Below, piece by piece: positions 46,394 through 54,859 of a stretch of 64,000 nt of DNA. This DNA comes from Duganella zoogloeoides (GTDB lineage: Bacteria > Pseudomonadota > Gammaproteobacteria > Burkholderiales > Burkholderiaceae_D). Made by a program: the position numbers and the translations under genes. The first letter of the stretch is position 1. Every line of letters starts with the position of its first letter. The DNA is taken from NCBI RefSeq assembly GCF_034479515.1, contig NZ_CP140152.1:2232001-2296000 (forward strand). The letters are read 5' to 3'. Under the pieces are notes generated by a model. That model searched no databases and had not been told where the DNA came from. It saw only the letters and a program-made list of their open reading frames with translations.

Positions 46394-47412
46394 GCACGCT
46401 CCGGCACGCGGTAGACCAGCACGCTGGCGTCGTCGCGCTGGCGCGCAAAGTCGCGCAGCAGCACGGCCGCCACCACCGACGGATCGCACGCTGCCAGGCC
46501 CGGGTACTGGTCCAGGTCCCACTGGGTGCCGATGCCGTCGGTGGCCATGATCACCAGTGCGCCCGGGCCGCACTCCACGGTAAATTCCTGCACCTTGCGC
46601 ATATTGTTGCCGACAATGCCGTTGTACGACGCCAGCTGGCGGCGGCCGCCAGCGTCGATCACGCAGGCGCTGATATTGCCGATACCGGTGAAGTGCAACT
46701 GGCCGGTGGCCGCGTCGAGCAGTCCCAGCGCCAGTGCCGCACCGCGCGTGTTGCGCAGCGCCGCATGGCACGCCTGGACCTGCTCGGCCGGACGCAGGCT
46801 TGGCTGCAGCGCCACCGTGGCAATTGCGGCGGCGGCGGCCTTGGCCGCTTCCGGCCCGTGGCCCAGGCCATCGACCATCATCAGCGCCGTATGCTGGCGG
46901 GCGCCAGCCACGGCCCAGGCGTCGCCGTTGGCGGTCTCGCCGGCCAGCGGCAGCGAGATGCCGCCGCTGGCCAGTTGCAGGCCCGGCGATGGCGTGCGCC
47001 ACAGGCGCATGAAGAATACCGCGCCCTTGCCGCGCGGGGCATACACGTCGAACTGGTCGGACAGCCGGTGCAGGGCACCGAGGCCGGTGCCGGCGGTGCC
47101 GGCGCTGGAGCTGCCGTCGCGCAGCGCTTGCGCCAGGTTGCCGATGCCAGGCCCGGCGTCATACGCCACCACGTCGATGCCGTCCATGCTGTCGGCATGC
47201 ACGGCAGACAGCACGATGGTGCCATCGCCGGCGTGCTTGAGAATGTTGGTGGCCGCTTCGGTGATCAGGAGGGCCAGCTGGCCGGCACGCACCTCGTCAA
47301 AGCGGGCATTGCTTGCCAGTAATTGGCCTGCGCGACGGGCGGCAGCAATGTCGCTGGCGTGGGTGATCGTGATCCAGGTGGAAGTCTCGACCGATTGATT
47401 TATTTTTTCCAT
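46390..47412 (-). CDS. RsbT-like ATPase fused to PP2C (RsbX/SpoIIE-type) phosphatase
   Basis: 340 residues. The N-terminal domain (about 10-140) is an RsbT/RsbW-type HATPase with an intact N-box ('LITEAATNILKHAGDG') and ATP lid ('AYDAGPGIGNL', 'GTGLGALHRLSDQFD'). The C-terminal domain (about 150-338) is a SpoIIE/RsbX phosphatase ('LMMVDGLGHGPEAAKAA' and 'VIMATDGIGTQWDLDQ' carry the metal aspartates). In stressosomes RsbX removes phosphate from RsbR and RsbS to reset signalling. The start lies inside the RsbT gene end. Kinase-like and phosphatase parts in one chain is a notable arrangement. Confidence 0.88.
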   Translation of the reverse strand: MEKINQSVETSTWITITHASDIAAARRAGQLLASNARFDEVRAGQLALLITEAATNILKHAGDGTIVLSAVHADSMDGIDVVAYDAGPGIGNLAQALRDGSSSAGTAGTGLGALHRLSDQFDVYAPRGKGAVFFMRLWRTPSPGLQLASGGISLPLAGETANGDAWAVAGARQHTALMMVDGLGHGPEAAKAAAAAIATVALQPSLRPAEQVQACHAALRNTRGAALALGLLDAATGQLHFTGIGNISACVIDAGGRRQLASYNGIVGNNMRKVQEFTVECGPGALVIMATDGIGTQWDLDQYPGLAACDPSVVAAVLLRDFARQRDDASVLVYRVPERA

Positions 47413-47870
47413 TTAACAATGGCTACTGCCGTACCTTCTCCGCTGCGGGAATCTATGTCGAACTCGTCGACGAGGCGCTTGGCCCCGCCCAGTCCCAGTC
47501 CCATGCCGCCACCGCTGGTATAACCATCGCGCAGCGCCTGGGTGATATCCGCGATGCCGGGGCCGTCGTCGGCAAATACCAGCCGCAACCCCTGGCGCAT
47601 GCCGCTGTCGATCACTTGCGCCAGCACCATGCCGCCGCCGCCATACTTGATGGTGTTGCGCGCCAGCTCGCTGGCAGCCGTGACCAGCTTGGTCTGCTCG
47701 ACCAGGCTGAGCTTGAGCGCAAGCGCGTGCTCGCGCACCAGCTTGCGCACGCCTACCACGTGCTCGTCGGTGTGCAACGGCAAGGTGATATCGCTCTTGA
47801 CGCGCGCGCCCGGCTCGGTGAGCAGGGTCGAGGCGAAGCGCACCGCGTCTTCGGCGCTGAGCGCGTTCAT
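47400..47870 (-). CDS. rsbT: RsbT-type serine/threonine kinase
   Basis: 156 residues, GHKL ATPase fold of the anti-sigma kinase family, with the N-box 'TAASELARNTIKYGGGG', 'VFADDGPGIADI' and the lid 'GGGMGLGLGGAKRLVDEFDI'. In stressosomes RsbT is held by RsbR/RsbS, phosphorylates them on stress and is released to act on its target. In Bacillus the target is the RsbU phosphatase; here no RsbU is present and the neighbours are a phosphatase and two-component kinases. The start overlaps the rsbS stop. The first 20 residues have no counterpart in short RsbT proteins. Confidence 0.9.
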   Translation of the reverse strand: MNALSAEDAVRFASTLLTEPGARVKSDITLPLHTDEHVVGVRKLVREHALALKLSLVEQTKLVTAASELARNTIKYGGGGMVLAQVIDSGMRQGLRLVFADDGPGIADITQALRDGYTSGGGMGLGLGGAKRLVDEFDIDSRSGEGTAVAIVKWKK

Positions 47871-48217
47871 CGCTTGCCGAGCATGACCATGCCCTTCTCA
47901 ACATTGAGCGCGGTCTTCACGCCGGGCAGGGTCAGGCCCAGCTCGACCAGCGTGATCGCCACCGCCGGCTGCATGCCAACGAGCACCGTCTGGGCGTCGA
48001 GCACGCGCGCCATGGCAGCGGTATTGCTGATCATGCGGCCGATGAAGGAGTCGACCAGGTCCAGCGACGAAATGTCGATCAGCACACCCTTGGCGCGGTC
48101 GCTGACGATGCGCTCGGTCAGATCGTCCTGCAAGGTCATGGCCAGGCGATCATGCATGTCGACCTGGATCGACACCAGCAGCAGGTCGCCGATACGGAGA
48201 ATGGGAATCCGTTCCAT
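47867..48217 (-). CDS. rsbS: RsbS-type STAS-domain antagonist
   Basis: 116 residues from the ATG at 48217. A single STAS domain starts 'IPILRIGDLLLVSIQVDM'. It contains the phosphoserine region 'GVLIDISSLDLVDSFIGRMI', the site RsbT phosphorylates in Bacillus RsbS. RsbS is a core scaffold subunit of the stressosome and binds RsbT. The gene lies 7 bp after rsbR and overlaps rsbT by 4 bp. Confidence 0.93.
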   Translation of the reverse strand: MERIPILRIGDLLLVSIQVDMHDRLAMTLQDDLTERIVSDRAKGVLIDISSLDLVDSFIGRMISNTAAMARVLDAQTVLVGMQPAVAITLVELGLTLPGVKTALNVEKGMVMLGKR

Positions 48218-48224
48218 GCTGGCC

Positions 48225-49088
48225 TCAGGCGGCGATGCGCGTGACGCGCGCGCCCACGCGGGCCAGCGCCACTTCGAAGGCATCGGCCAGAGTGGCCTTG
48301 GTCATCACGTCTTCCAGGTTCACGCCCAGGTGGACGATGGTCTGGGCGATCTGCGGACGGATGCCGGAAATGATGCAGTCAGCGCCCATCAGGCGCGCGG
48401 CGGCGATGGTTTTCAGCAAGTGCTGGGCCACCAGGGTATCCACGGTCGGCACGCCGGTGATATCGATGATGGCAATTGCGGCGCCGGTTTCGACGATTTT
48501 TTCCAGCAAGCTTTCCATCACCACCTGGGTGCGGGCGCTGTCGAGCGTGCCGATCAGCGGCAGCGCCAGCACGTCCTGCCACAGTTTGACCACCGGCGTG
48601 GACAGTTCCAGCAGCTCCTGCTGCTGGCGCACGATGATCTGGTCACGGCTCTTCTGGAATACTTCCACCGTGTACAGGCCCAACTGGTCGAGCAGGGTGG
48701 TGGAGCCCCACAGTGCGTCGGCCAGCACTGCGGGCTCGGCGCTCAATGCTTCGCGCAGCGCGGTAAACAACGATTGCTTGAGCGAGAATACGAAAGTGGC
48801 GGTTTCGCTCGGGGTGGAGCCTTGCTTGGCGCGCTGGTTGGAGATCTCGGCCAGCAGGTTGCGCACTTCGTCCCAGGCGCGGCCTTCGATATTGTCGGTG
48901 CCGCCGGTAACGGTGGCTTCCGGCAGCAAGCCCAGCAATTGCGTGCAATGGCGACGCAGTTGATCGGCGACGGCAGCGTCTTTTCGGAAGGACAGGCTGT
49001 TGAGATGGCCGATCCACGCCTCGAGGATCTGTTGTTCGTGTTCTTGTATGACGGCGCCAAGGCGGCGTGCGGTGTCGTTCGAGCTCAT
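48225..49088 (-). CDS. rsbR: RsbR-type stressosome sensor (RsbRD-like N-terminus plus STAS)
   Basis: 287 residues from the ATG at 49088. The N-terminal half (about 1-160) is helical and RsbRD-like ('LGAVIQEHEQQILEAWIGHL'), without globin, PAS or flavin motifs. The C-terminal STAS domain holds the Thr site region 'IIDITGVPTVDTLVAQHLL' and 'CIISGIRPQIAQTIVHLGV'. RsbR paralogues form the turrets of the stressosome and sense signals through the N-terminus. First gene of a seven-gene minus-strand operon. Only one RsbR paralogue is present, unlike the several of Bacillus. Confidence 0.92.
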   Translation of the reverse strand: MSSNDTARRLGAVIQEHEQQILEAWIGHLNSLSFRKDAAVADQLRRHCTQLLGLLPEATVTGGTDNIEGRAWDEVRNLLAEISNQRAKQGSTPSETATFVFSLKQSLFTALREALSAEPAVLADALWGSTTLLDQLGLYTVEVFQKSRDQIIVRQQQELLELSTPVVKLWQDVLALPLIGTLDSARTQVVMESLLEKIVETGAAIAIIDITGVPTVDTLVAQHLLKTIAAARLMGADCIISGIRPQIAQTIVHLGVNLEDVMTKATLADAFEVALARVGARVTRIAA

Positions 49089-49389
49089 CAATTCCCCAAT
49101 CAACTTTAGATTTATTTCCTGTAAGTATAACAATTGATCAAAATCTACGGTTTCATCAATCGTGTGCAACCTCAAAGCTTAGCCACTTTTTAATCTTTCG
49201 ACTAGGGCGCAGGTCATTAAAATCATGTGATTTGGAAAATAAATGCTGCGCGTGCAAAATCGCGTGCTTTGTCGCCGTAACGTCAAACAAGACTGCTAAG
49301 ATTAAGTTTCCCTTAATTTCAAACCGGATACTGTTGGCGCGGCGTCAACTTGCCGTTAGGGAGTGGACAATTAAATATAGGGAGTGCAA
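49089..49389. promoter_or_regulatory. AT-rich divergent promoter region between rsbR and Ter-type module
   Basis: This 301-bp gap is much more AT-rich than the coding DNA around it (for example TTTAGATTTATTTCC, TTAAAATCATG, AATTAAATATAG). It must hold promoters for both divergent operons. I see no convincing -35/-10 pair, no terminator and no gene in it. Confidence 0.5.
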
Positions 49390-50439
49390 GTGGTCAGTGA
49401 ATCAGTTTTGGCAGCGTCGGTGCAACGGGTGTGGTTCAATCGTGCGTTTTCGTCGGTGTATACCGCCATCAGCCTGATCCGCGAAGCGGACCGGGAACAA
49501 CGTTACCACCTGATTTACTCGCACGTCGCGCCGGCCACTGCCGGCCAGGTTGCGCACCAGTTCGAACTGGAACCGGCCGGTCTCAAGGGTGACGAATACG
49601 TCGAATGGTGCCTGGCGTTCTGCCGCGAGCACGCGGTCGATATCTTTGTCACCGGTAAAGAGGCACGCCTGATCACGGCCGCCGGCGCACAGTTTGCCGC
49701 CCTGGGCGTGCGCGTGCTGTCGGCTGGTTCTGCCGAGACCTTGCAATTATTGCACGACAAGGCCCGTTTCTACGCCACGGTCGAGTGCCCGCAGGCGCCG
49801 CCACCGGAAGCGATCGCCGTCCACACCCTGGCCGAGTTCGATGCCGCCTACACCGAGCTGCGTGGCCGCTACAGCAAGCTGTGTATCAAACCATCGCAGT
49901 CGATTTACGGCCTCGGCTTTGCCCTGATCGACGAGCAGCGCAGCTGCGCCGAGCTGCTGATCGCCGGCGTGCAATACACCATCGGCCTGGCCGACTTGCG
50001 CGCCGGGCTGGCGCTGCTGCCCGAGTTCCGTACCATGCTGGTCATGGAATACCTGGAAGGGCGCGAATACAGCGTCGATTGCGTGGGCGACAATGGCAAG
50101 CTGGTCGTTGCGGTACCGCGCAAGAAGCCGCAATCGTCGTCGGCCACCGGCCAGCGCGTCGACATGCATGCCGACATCCTGGCCGCGTGCGCCACGCTGT
50201 CCGAACATTACGGTTTGAACGGCTGCTTCAACGTGCAGTTCCGTGAAACCGGCGATCAGCCGCGCCTGCTGGAAATCAATCCGCGCATGTCGGGCGGCAT
50301 CAGCATGGCGTGCGCGGCCGGGCCCAATTTGCCGTATATCGCGCTGGCCGGCTTCGACCGCGGTTTTGAACACGTCGCCATCGCGCCGGTGCGCAATGGC
50401 GCGCGCGTGACCGAAGTCTCGATCGCCATGGAGCTGTGA
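49390..50439 (+). CDS. ATP-grasp enzyme of the Ter-associated biosynthetic module
   Basis: 349 residues from the GTG at 49390 (AGGGAG 5 nt upstream; GTG 49384 overlaps that site). It follows the carbamoyl-phosphate-synthase-like ATP-grasp plan: a Rossmann-like start ('VWFNRAFSSVYTAISLIRE'), 'LLHDKARFYATVECP', 'KLCIKPSQSIYGLGFAL' for nucleotide, 'MLVMEYLEGREYSVDCVGD', and the metal site 'CFNVQFRE' with 'RLLEINPRMSGGISMAC'. It should form an amide or similar bond using ATP. It overlaps the phosphoribosyltransferase gene by 4 bp and starts a five-gene operon known from tellurium-resistance loci. Confidence 0.88.
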   Translation: MVSESVLAASVQRVWFNRAFSSVYTAISLIREADREQRYHLIYSHVAPATAGQVAHQFELEPAGLKGDEYVEWCLAFCREHAVDIFVTGKEARLITAAGAQFAALGVRVLSAGSAETLQLLHDKARFYATVECPQAPPPEAIAVHTLAEFDAAYTELRGRYSKLCIKPSQSIYGLGFALIDEQRSCAELLIAGVQYTIGLADLRAGLALLPEFRTMLVMEYLEGREYSVDCVGDNGKLVVAVPRKKPQSSSATGQRVDMHADILAACATLSEHYGLNGCFNVQFRETGDQPRLLEINPRMSGGISMACAAGPNLPYIALAGFDRGFEHVAIAPVRNGARVTEVSIAMEL

Positions 50440-51650
50440 TGGAGCGGCTGGCTGAAAACCTGGCCGTGGCCTTTGCCGGCCAGGACGGCGATAACTTGCG
50501 GGTGGTGGACCTGCCAACCGGCAAGCTCACCGTCTCCGCGCGCGCTGGCGCTTATCCGCTCGACGCGCTGGTGGGCTTTGCCGCCCGCGCCAACGCCAAG
50601 CGTGGTTTCCTGTTCGTGAGCAAGGTGCTGGGCAAGCACTGGCCGGTGCGTCCGAGCGCCATGCGCGGCCTGCACCAGTCGCTGGCGCGCGGTTTGCCGC
50701 TCGATCTGCCGGGACCGGTGCTGTTCATTGCCATGGCCGAGACCGCCATCGGCCTGGGGCAGGGCGTGTTCGAGGCCTGGCTCGATGAAGACTCCGGCCG
50801 CGCGGCGCTGTTCCTGCACACCACGCGCTACCGCGTGGGCGACGCCCCGCTGATCGAATTCGAGGAAGCGCACAGCCACGCGCCGCGCCAGTTCCTGCAC
50901 ATGCCCGACGATCCTGCGCTGGCCGCCAAGTTTGCCCAGGCGCGGTCGATCGTGCTGGTCGATGACGAGGCCAGCACCGGCAACACCTTTGTCAACCTGG
51001 CGGCCGCCTGCCGCGCGGTGGCGCCCGCCATCGAGCATGTGCACCTGGTGACCATCACCAATTTCATGGGCGAGCAGGGCACCAGCCAGTTGCTGGGCCG
51101 CTTCGGCGTGCCGGTCACCCACAACGCCGCGCTCGAGGGCGCGTTCGTGTTCGAGGCCGGTCAGCTCGACACCGGCGCCGCGCCGGCCCAGCGCTACGAC
51201 GCCAGCGCCGACCGCGGCGCCAGCGCCGCGTTCGGCAGGCTGGCGGTGGACCATGCGCTGGCGTTGCCGCCGTCCCTGGTGGCCGGACTGCTTGACCAGG
51301 TGCAGCCGGGTCAGCGCGTGCTAGTGCTCGGCACCGGCGAGTTCATGCACCCGGCCTACCTGCTGGGCCGGGCGCTGGAAGAGATGGGCGCCGACGTGGT
51401 GGTGCAATCGACCACCCGCTCACCGATCCTGGTGTGGGGTGCGGTGGCCAGTGCGGTGACATTCCCCGACAACTATGGCGAAGGCGTGGCCAATTTCATC
51501 TACAACGTCGCGCCCGGCCAGTACGACCACGTGCTGGTCTGCCACGAAACGCCGCCCACGGCAGCGCTGCACGAGCTCGCTGGCAAGCTGGGCGCGCGCC
51601 TGTTCCATTTCAAGTCGGAGAAGCTGGTTGAAGAAATTCCTGTTCGTTGA
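50436..51650 (+). CDS. Phosphoribosyltransferase with C-terminal TRSP domain
   Basis: 404 residues. The PRTase domain has the PRPP-binding loop 'IVLVDDEASTGNTFVNL' (about 170-186). The C-terminal domain (about 285-400) carries the Thr-Arg-Ser-Pro motif that names the TRSP domain ('VVQSTTRSPILVWG') with 'VLVLGTGEFMHPAYLLGRAL' before it. This combination is specific to the biosynthetic module of Ter stress-response loci, proposed in comparative-genomic work to make a nucleoside-like metabolite. Its ATG overlaps the ATP-grasp stop. Confidence 0.88.
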   Translation: MMERLAENLAVAFAGQDGDNLRVVDLPTGKLTVSARAGAYPLDALVGFAARANAKRGFLFVSKVLGKHWPVRPSAMRGLHQSLARGLPLDLPGPVLFIAMAETAIGLGQGVFEAWLDEDSGRAALFLHTTRYRVGDAPLIEFEEAHSHAPRQFLHMPDDPALAAKFAQARSIVLVDDEASTGNTFVNLAAACRAVAPAIEHVHLVTITNFMGEQGTSQLLGRFGVPVTHNAALEGAFVFEAGQLDTGAAPAQRYDASADRGASAAFGRLAVDHALALPPSLVAGLLDQVQPGQRVLVLGTGEFMHPAYLLGRALEEMGADVVVQSTTRSPILVWGAVASAVTFPDNYGEGVANFIYNVAPGQYDHVLVCHETPPTAALHELAGKLGARLFHFKSEKLVEEIPVR

Positions 51651-52380
51651 CCTGGACGATACCCTGTTCAGTACCCTGGGCAAATGCGCCAGCCAGGCCG
51701 ATCTGCACCCGGCCGCGTATTATTCGGACCAGTCGGTGTGTTCGTACACGACTGCGCGCCAGCGCGCCTTTCTGGCGCTGATGGACCCGGCCACCACGCT
51801 GATCCCGGCCACTGCGCGCCACCTCGATGCGTTCGGCCGGGTCGGTCTGCCTTTTAATAGCTACAAGATCCTCAACTTCGGCGGCCTGATCCTCGGTCCC
51901 GACAACCAGCCAGACCCGGCATGGCTGGCGCAGATGCGCGCCGACATGACGATCGCGCTGCCCGGCCTGAACCAGGCGGCAACCGTCATCAACGCGTGGT
52001 GCGAACAGCAGGGCCTGGCCTCGCGCGCCCGCGTGGTGGAAGACGGCGGCGTGCCGTATTACACCTTGATCAAGGACGTGGACAAGCAGGCCGAGCGCCT
52101 GGCGCCGATCGAGCACGAAGCGCTGGCGCCGTGGCTGGCCGGCGCCGGCAGCGGTTTTTATGTGCACCGCAACGGCAACAACCTGGCCGTACTGCCGCGC
52201 ACGCTCGACAAGGCGGTGGCGGTGGCCTATGTGACGCGCCTCTTGCGCGTCGAGCATGGCGAGATTCTGACCCTGGGCATGGGCGACAGCAAGTCCGACG
52301 CGCGCTTCATGGCCGCCTGCGATTACGCCATCATCCCCAGCAACACCCAGCTGGCGGCATTGACGGTGGCGGCGCTATGA
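51628..52380 (+). CDS. HAD-superfamily hydrolase of the Ter-type module
   Basis: 250 residues from a TTG at 51628, chosen because GGAG lies 7 nt upstream and the HAD motif begins six codons later. Motif I is 'FLFVDLDDTLFST' (nucleophile Asp and acid Asp); the C-terminal motif IV is 'LGMGDSKSDARFMAACDYAI'. A cap domain lies between. It would remove phosphate, probably from the nucleotide-like intermediate made by the two neighbouring PRTases. It overlaps the upstream gene by 23 bp and the next gene by 4 bp. Confidence 0.87.
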   Translation: MKKFLFVDLDDTLFSTLGKCASQADLHPAAYYSDQSVCSYTTARQRAFLALMDPATTLIPATARHLDAFGRVGLPFNSYKILNFGGLILGPDNQPDPAWLAQMRADMTIALPGLNQAATVINAWCEQQGLASRARVVEDGGVPYYTLIKDVDKQAERLAPIEHEALAPWLAGAGSGFYVHRNGNNLAVLPRTLDKAVAVAYVTRLLRVEHGEILTLGMGDSKSDARFMAACDYAIIPSNTQLAALTVAAL

Positions 52381-53465
52381 CCGGCGCACCTTTTTCCGGC
52401 AGCTACCAGGCTGGCGACGTGCAGTTTTTGCTGCTCCAGCTGCCGGCACAGCAGTTCACCAGCGTGGCCGACAAGGAAGCGCTGATCCAGTCCGGCCGCA
52501 AGCATTACAGCGAAATGCTGTCGCCCGAATCGCTGCCGTCCGAGCGTTATTTGCAGGTATTCGAGGACGCGTGCGCGGCCAACCTGGCGCAGATGGCCCG
52601 CGATTGCCTGGCGCTGGCCGGCATGATCGCCGCCCGCCGTGCAGGCGACGTCACCGTGGTATCGCTGGCGCGGGCCGGCACGCCGGTCGGCGTGATCGTC
52701 AAGCGCTTGCTCGAGCAACGGTGCGGGCGCGGCGCCGTGCATTATTCGGTCTCGATCGCGCGCGATCGCGGCATCGACGCCGTGGCGCTGCGCCAGATCG
52801 TGCAACACCACGCACCCGAATCGATCGTGTTTATCGACGGCTGGACCGGCAAGGGCGTGATTTCGCGCGAGCTGGCGCACTCGGTGGCGCGCTTCAATGA
52901 CGAACATCGCACCGCGATCGACAGCGGCCTGTACGTGCTGTCGGACCTGGCCGGCTCGGCCGCTTGCGCTGCCAGCGAGGCCGACTACCTGATCCCGTCG
53001 AGCATTCTGAATGCCACCGTGTCCGGATTGGTGAGCCGCACCGTGGTGGGCGCGCCGGACCAGTTGCACGGCTGCGTCTATTACGAAGCGTTCGCGCCGC
53101 ACGACCGCTCGCGCCAGTTTGTCGATGCGGTGACCGCCGCCGCGCTGGCGCTGTCGCTGGATGGGGCAGACTTGCCGCATGCTGCGCTGGACCGCGCAGC
53201 GGCCGCCGCCACCTCGCGCGCCTGCCTGGCGCGGCTGCAACAGGAGTACGGCGTGGCCGACGTCAACCTGATCAAGCCGGGCATCGGCGAGGCTACCCGG
53301 GTATTGTTGCGCCGTGTGCCGCGCCTGCTGCTGGTCCGCGATCCGGCCAGCGCAGACGTGCGTCACCTGACCTTGCTGGCACAGGAAAAAAATGTGCCGG
53401 TCATCATCGATCAATCGCTGCCTTACCAGGCGGTATCCCTTATCAGGAGTGCTTTGGATGGCTAA
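52377..53465 (+). CDS. PRTase-like protein with PELOTA RNA-binding domain (StiP family)
   Basis: 362 residues. The PRTase-like half includes 'VVSLARAGTPVGVIVKRLL' and the PRPP loop equivalent 'SIVFIDGWTGKGVISREL'. The C-terminal domain (about 255-360, 'VNLIKPGIGEATRVLLRR' and 'LTLLAQEKNVPVIIDQSLPY') has the PELOTA-type RNA-binding look. The family is also annotated as 'cysteine protease StiP', but the fold evidence favours a phosphoribosyltransferase. It is the fourth gene of the Ter-type module, ATGA overlap upstream, and overlaps the aldolase gene by 8 bp. Confidence 0.86.
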   Translation: MTGAPFSGSYQAGDVQFLLLQLPAQQFTSVADKEALIQSGRKHYSEMLSPESLPSERYLQVFEDACAANLAQMARDCLALAGMIAARRAGDVTVVSLARAGTPVGVIVKRLLEQRCGRGAVHYSVSIARDRGIDAVALRQIVQHHAPESIVFIDGWTGKGVISRELAHSVARFNDEHRTAIDSGLYVLSDLAGSAACAASEADYLIPSSILNATVSGLVSRTVVGAPDQLHGCVYYEAFAPHDRSRQFVDAVTAAALALSLDGADLPHAALDRAAAAATSRACLARLQQEYGVADVNLIKPGIGEATRVLLRRVPRLLLVRDPASADVRHLTLLAQEKNVPVIIDQSLPYQAVSLIRSALDG

Positions 53466-54378
53466 TTGGACGGTGAACAAGCCGATGGGCGCGTCGTTAT
53501 ACGTACCGACCACCCACAAGGATTTGCTGGAAATTGCCAACGGCATCAAATTGCCGAAGCTGCGCTCGGTGATTTTTTGCACCGAGGACGCGGTGGCCGA
53601 CCGCGAGCTCAGTTATGCGCTGTTCAACCTGTCGGTGATGCTGGAAAACATGGACCCGGTAGGCGTGCTCGACCGCTTCGTGCGGGTACGCAATCCCGAG
53701 GTGCTCGAACGGGTGCTGGCCATGAAGGGTTCCGAACACCTGACCGGCTTCGTGATCCCGAAAGCTACGCGCGACAATTTCGACGCCTACTTCAAGCTGG
53801 TGCGCCAGACCGGGCACATGCTGATGCCCACGCTGGAAACAGCGGAGGTATTCGACGAGCGCGAGATGGTGGCGTTCCGCGACCTGCTGCGCGCGCCGGG
53901 CGTGGTGGGACGCATCCTGGCGCTGCGCATCGGCGGCAACGATTTACTGGCGCTGCTTGGCATACGCCGTCCCCGCAACATGACGATTTACCGCACCCCG
54001 CTGGGATCGGTGATCGCGCGCCTGGTCACGACGTTCGCACCGTACGGCTTCCGCCTGACGGCGCCAGTGTTCGAACACCTGGACCAGGAGGCCTTGCTCG
54101 ACATGGAAGTGCAGGAAGACCTGGCGCACGGCCTGGTGGGCAAGACGGCAATCCACCCAGACCAGCTGCCACTGATCGAAATGCATTACCGGGTCCAGCC
54201 GATCGACGTCGCTGCGGCGGTGCGGATCATGGACGAAGCTAGTCCGGCGGTATTCAAGATGGGGAATTCGATGTGCGAAGTGGCAACGCATCGCGCGTGG
54301 GCGCAGACGGTGCTACAGCAGGCCAATCATTTCGGGACGTATCCCGATAACAGCCTGGCGCCGAATCCGGATAGTTAG
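53458..54378 (+). CDS. HpcH/HpaI (CitE-like) aldolase of the Ter-type module
   Basis: 306 residues; AGGAG about 9 nt before the ATG. It is a TIM-barrel C-C lyase of the citrate-lyase beta family: 'GASLYVPTTHKDLLEIANG' at the start, 'LRSVIFCTEDAVADREL' with the acidic metal ligands, 'MLMPTLETAEVFDEREM', 'LALRIGGNDLLALLG', and 'HGLVGKTAIHPDQLPLIEMH' near the end. It may form or cleave a C-C bond on the module's metabolite. Last gene of the operon; no terD, terC or telA gene follows, and a hairpin lies 65 bp downstream. Confidence 0.88.
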   Translation: MANWTVNKPMGASLYVPTTHKDLLEIANGIKLPKLRSVIFCTEDAVADRELSYALFNLSVMLENMDPVGVLDRFVRVRNPEVLERVLAMKGSEHLTGFVIPKATRDNFDAYFKLVRQTGHMLMPTLETAEVFDEREMVAFRDLLRAPGVVGRILALRIGGNDLLALLGIRRPRNMTIYRTPLGSVIARLVTTFAPYGFRLTAPVFEHLDQEALLDMEVQEDLAHGLVGKTAIHPDQLPLIEMHYRVQPIDVAAAVRIMDEASPAVFKMGNSMCEVATHRAWAQTVLQQANHFGTYPDNSLAPNPDS

Positions 54379-54442
54379 GAAAAGCGAATAAGTTGAGGCT
54401 GGGGCAGGGGTGGCTATCCCCTGAGGTCAATCGAAACACGCA

Positions 54443-54478
54443 GCCGGGCCGTCACTCGGTAGAGGGTGACGGCCCGGC
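54443..54478. terminator. Long hairpin between convergent operons
   Basis: GCCGGGCCGTCAC (54443-54455) pairs perfectly over 13 bp with GTGACGGCCCGGC (54466-54478) around a 10-nt loop. It lies between the convergent Ter-type module and the lipoprotein gene. No clear T tract follows on either side, so it may be a bidirectional terminator or transcript-stabilising hairpin. Confidence 0.6.
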
Positions 54479-54490
54479 ATCACGCCAGGC

Positions 54491-54751
54491 TTAACGCGCT
54501 GGCGGCGGTGCTGCCGGGTCTGGCGTAGTGCCGCCCGGTGGCGTGGTCGTGGTGCCGTCAGCCGGTGGCGTGGTTGCTGGCGGCGGCATGGTGTTGTCAA
54601 CTGGTGGCGAGCCGGTCGGGGCCGTATTGGCCGGTGGTGCTACAACTTCAGGTGCGGGCGGATCAACTTCCTGCTTCTTGCAACCGGTAACAGCGGCGGC
54701 GGTCAGGATCAAGGCGAAAATAAACTTGGCTGGTGCGTGATGCTGTTTCAT
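54491..54751 (-). CDS. Proline/threonine-rich small lipoprotein
   Basis: 86 residues, minus strand; AAGGAG about 9 nt upstream of the ATG. A lipoprotein signal peptide ends in the lipobox 'VTGC' with the acylated Cys at about residue 24, followed by 'KKQEVDPPAPEV'. The rest is low-complexity Pro, Thr, Gly and Ala ('NTMPPPATTPPADG', 'TTTTPPGGTTPDPAA'). It is probably anchored in a membrane with an extended tail that may reach across the periplasm. No folded domain; function unknown. Confidence 0.75.
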   Translation of the reverse strand: MKQHHAPAKFIFALILTAAAVTGCKKQEVDPPAPEVVAPPANTAPTGSPPVDNTMPPPATTPPADGTTTTPPGGTTPDPAAPPPAR

Positions 54752-54859
54752 GTTGAGCTCCTTTTGGTGACAATCGAACTACAGTTTATGCATTCCTCAG
54801 CCCGTGCGCTATCGGCGCGCTTGCGGCCTGTTTGTAGGACTACTCAGCGGTCGGCTGTA

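Noticed and set aside
54443..54478. Site-specific recombination or attachment site
   Set aside because: The perfect 13-bp hairpin lies between convergent operons and has no integrase or second copy in the window; a transcription-ending role is simpler.
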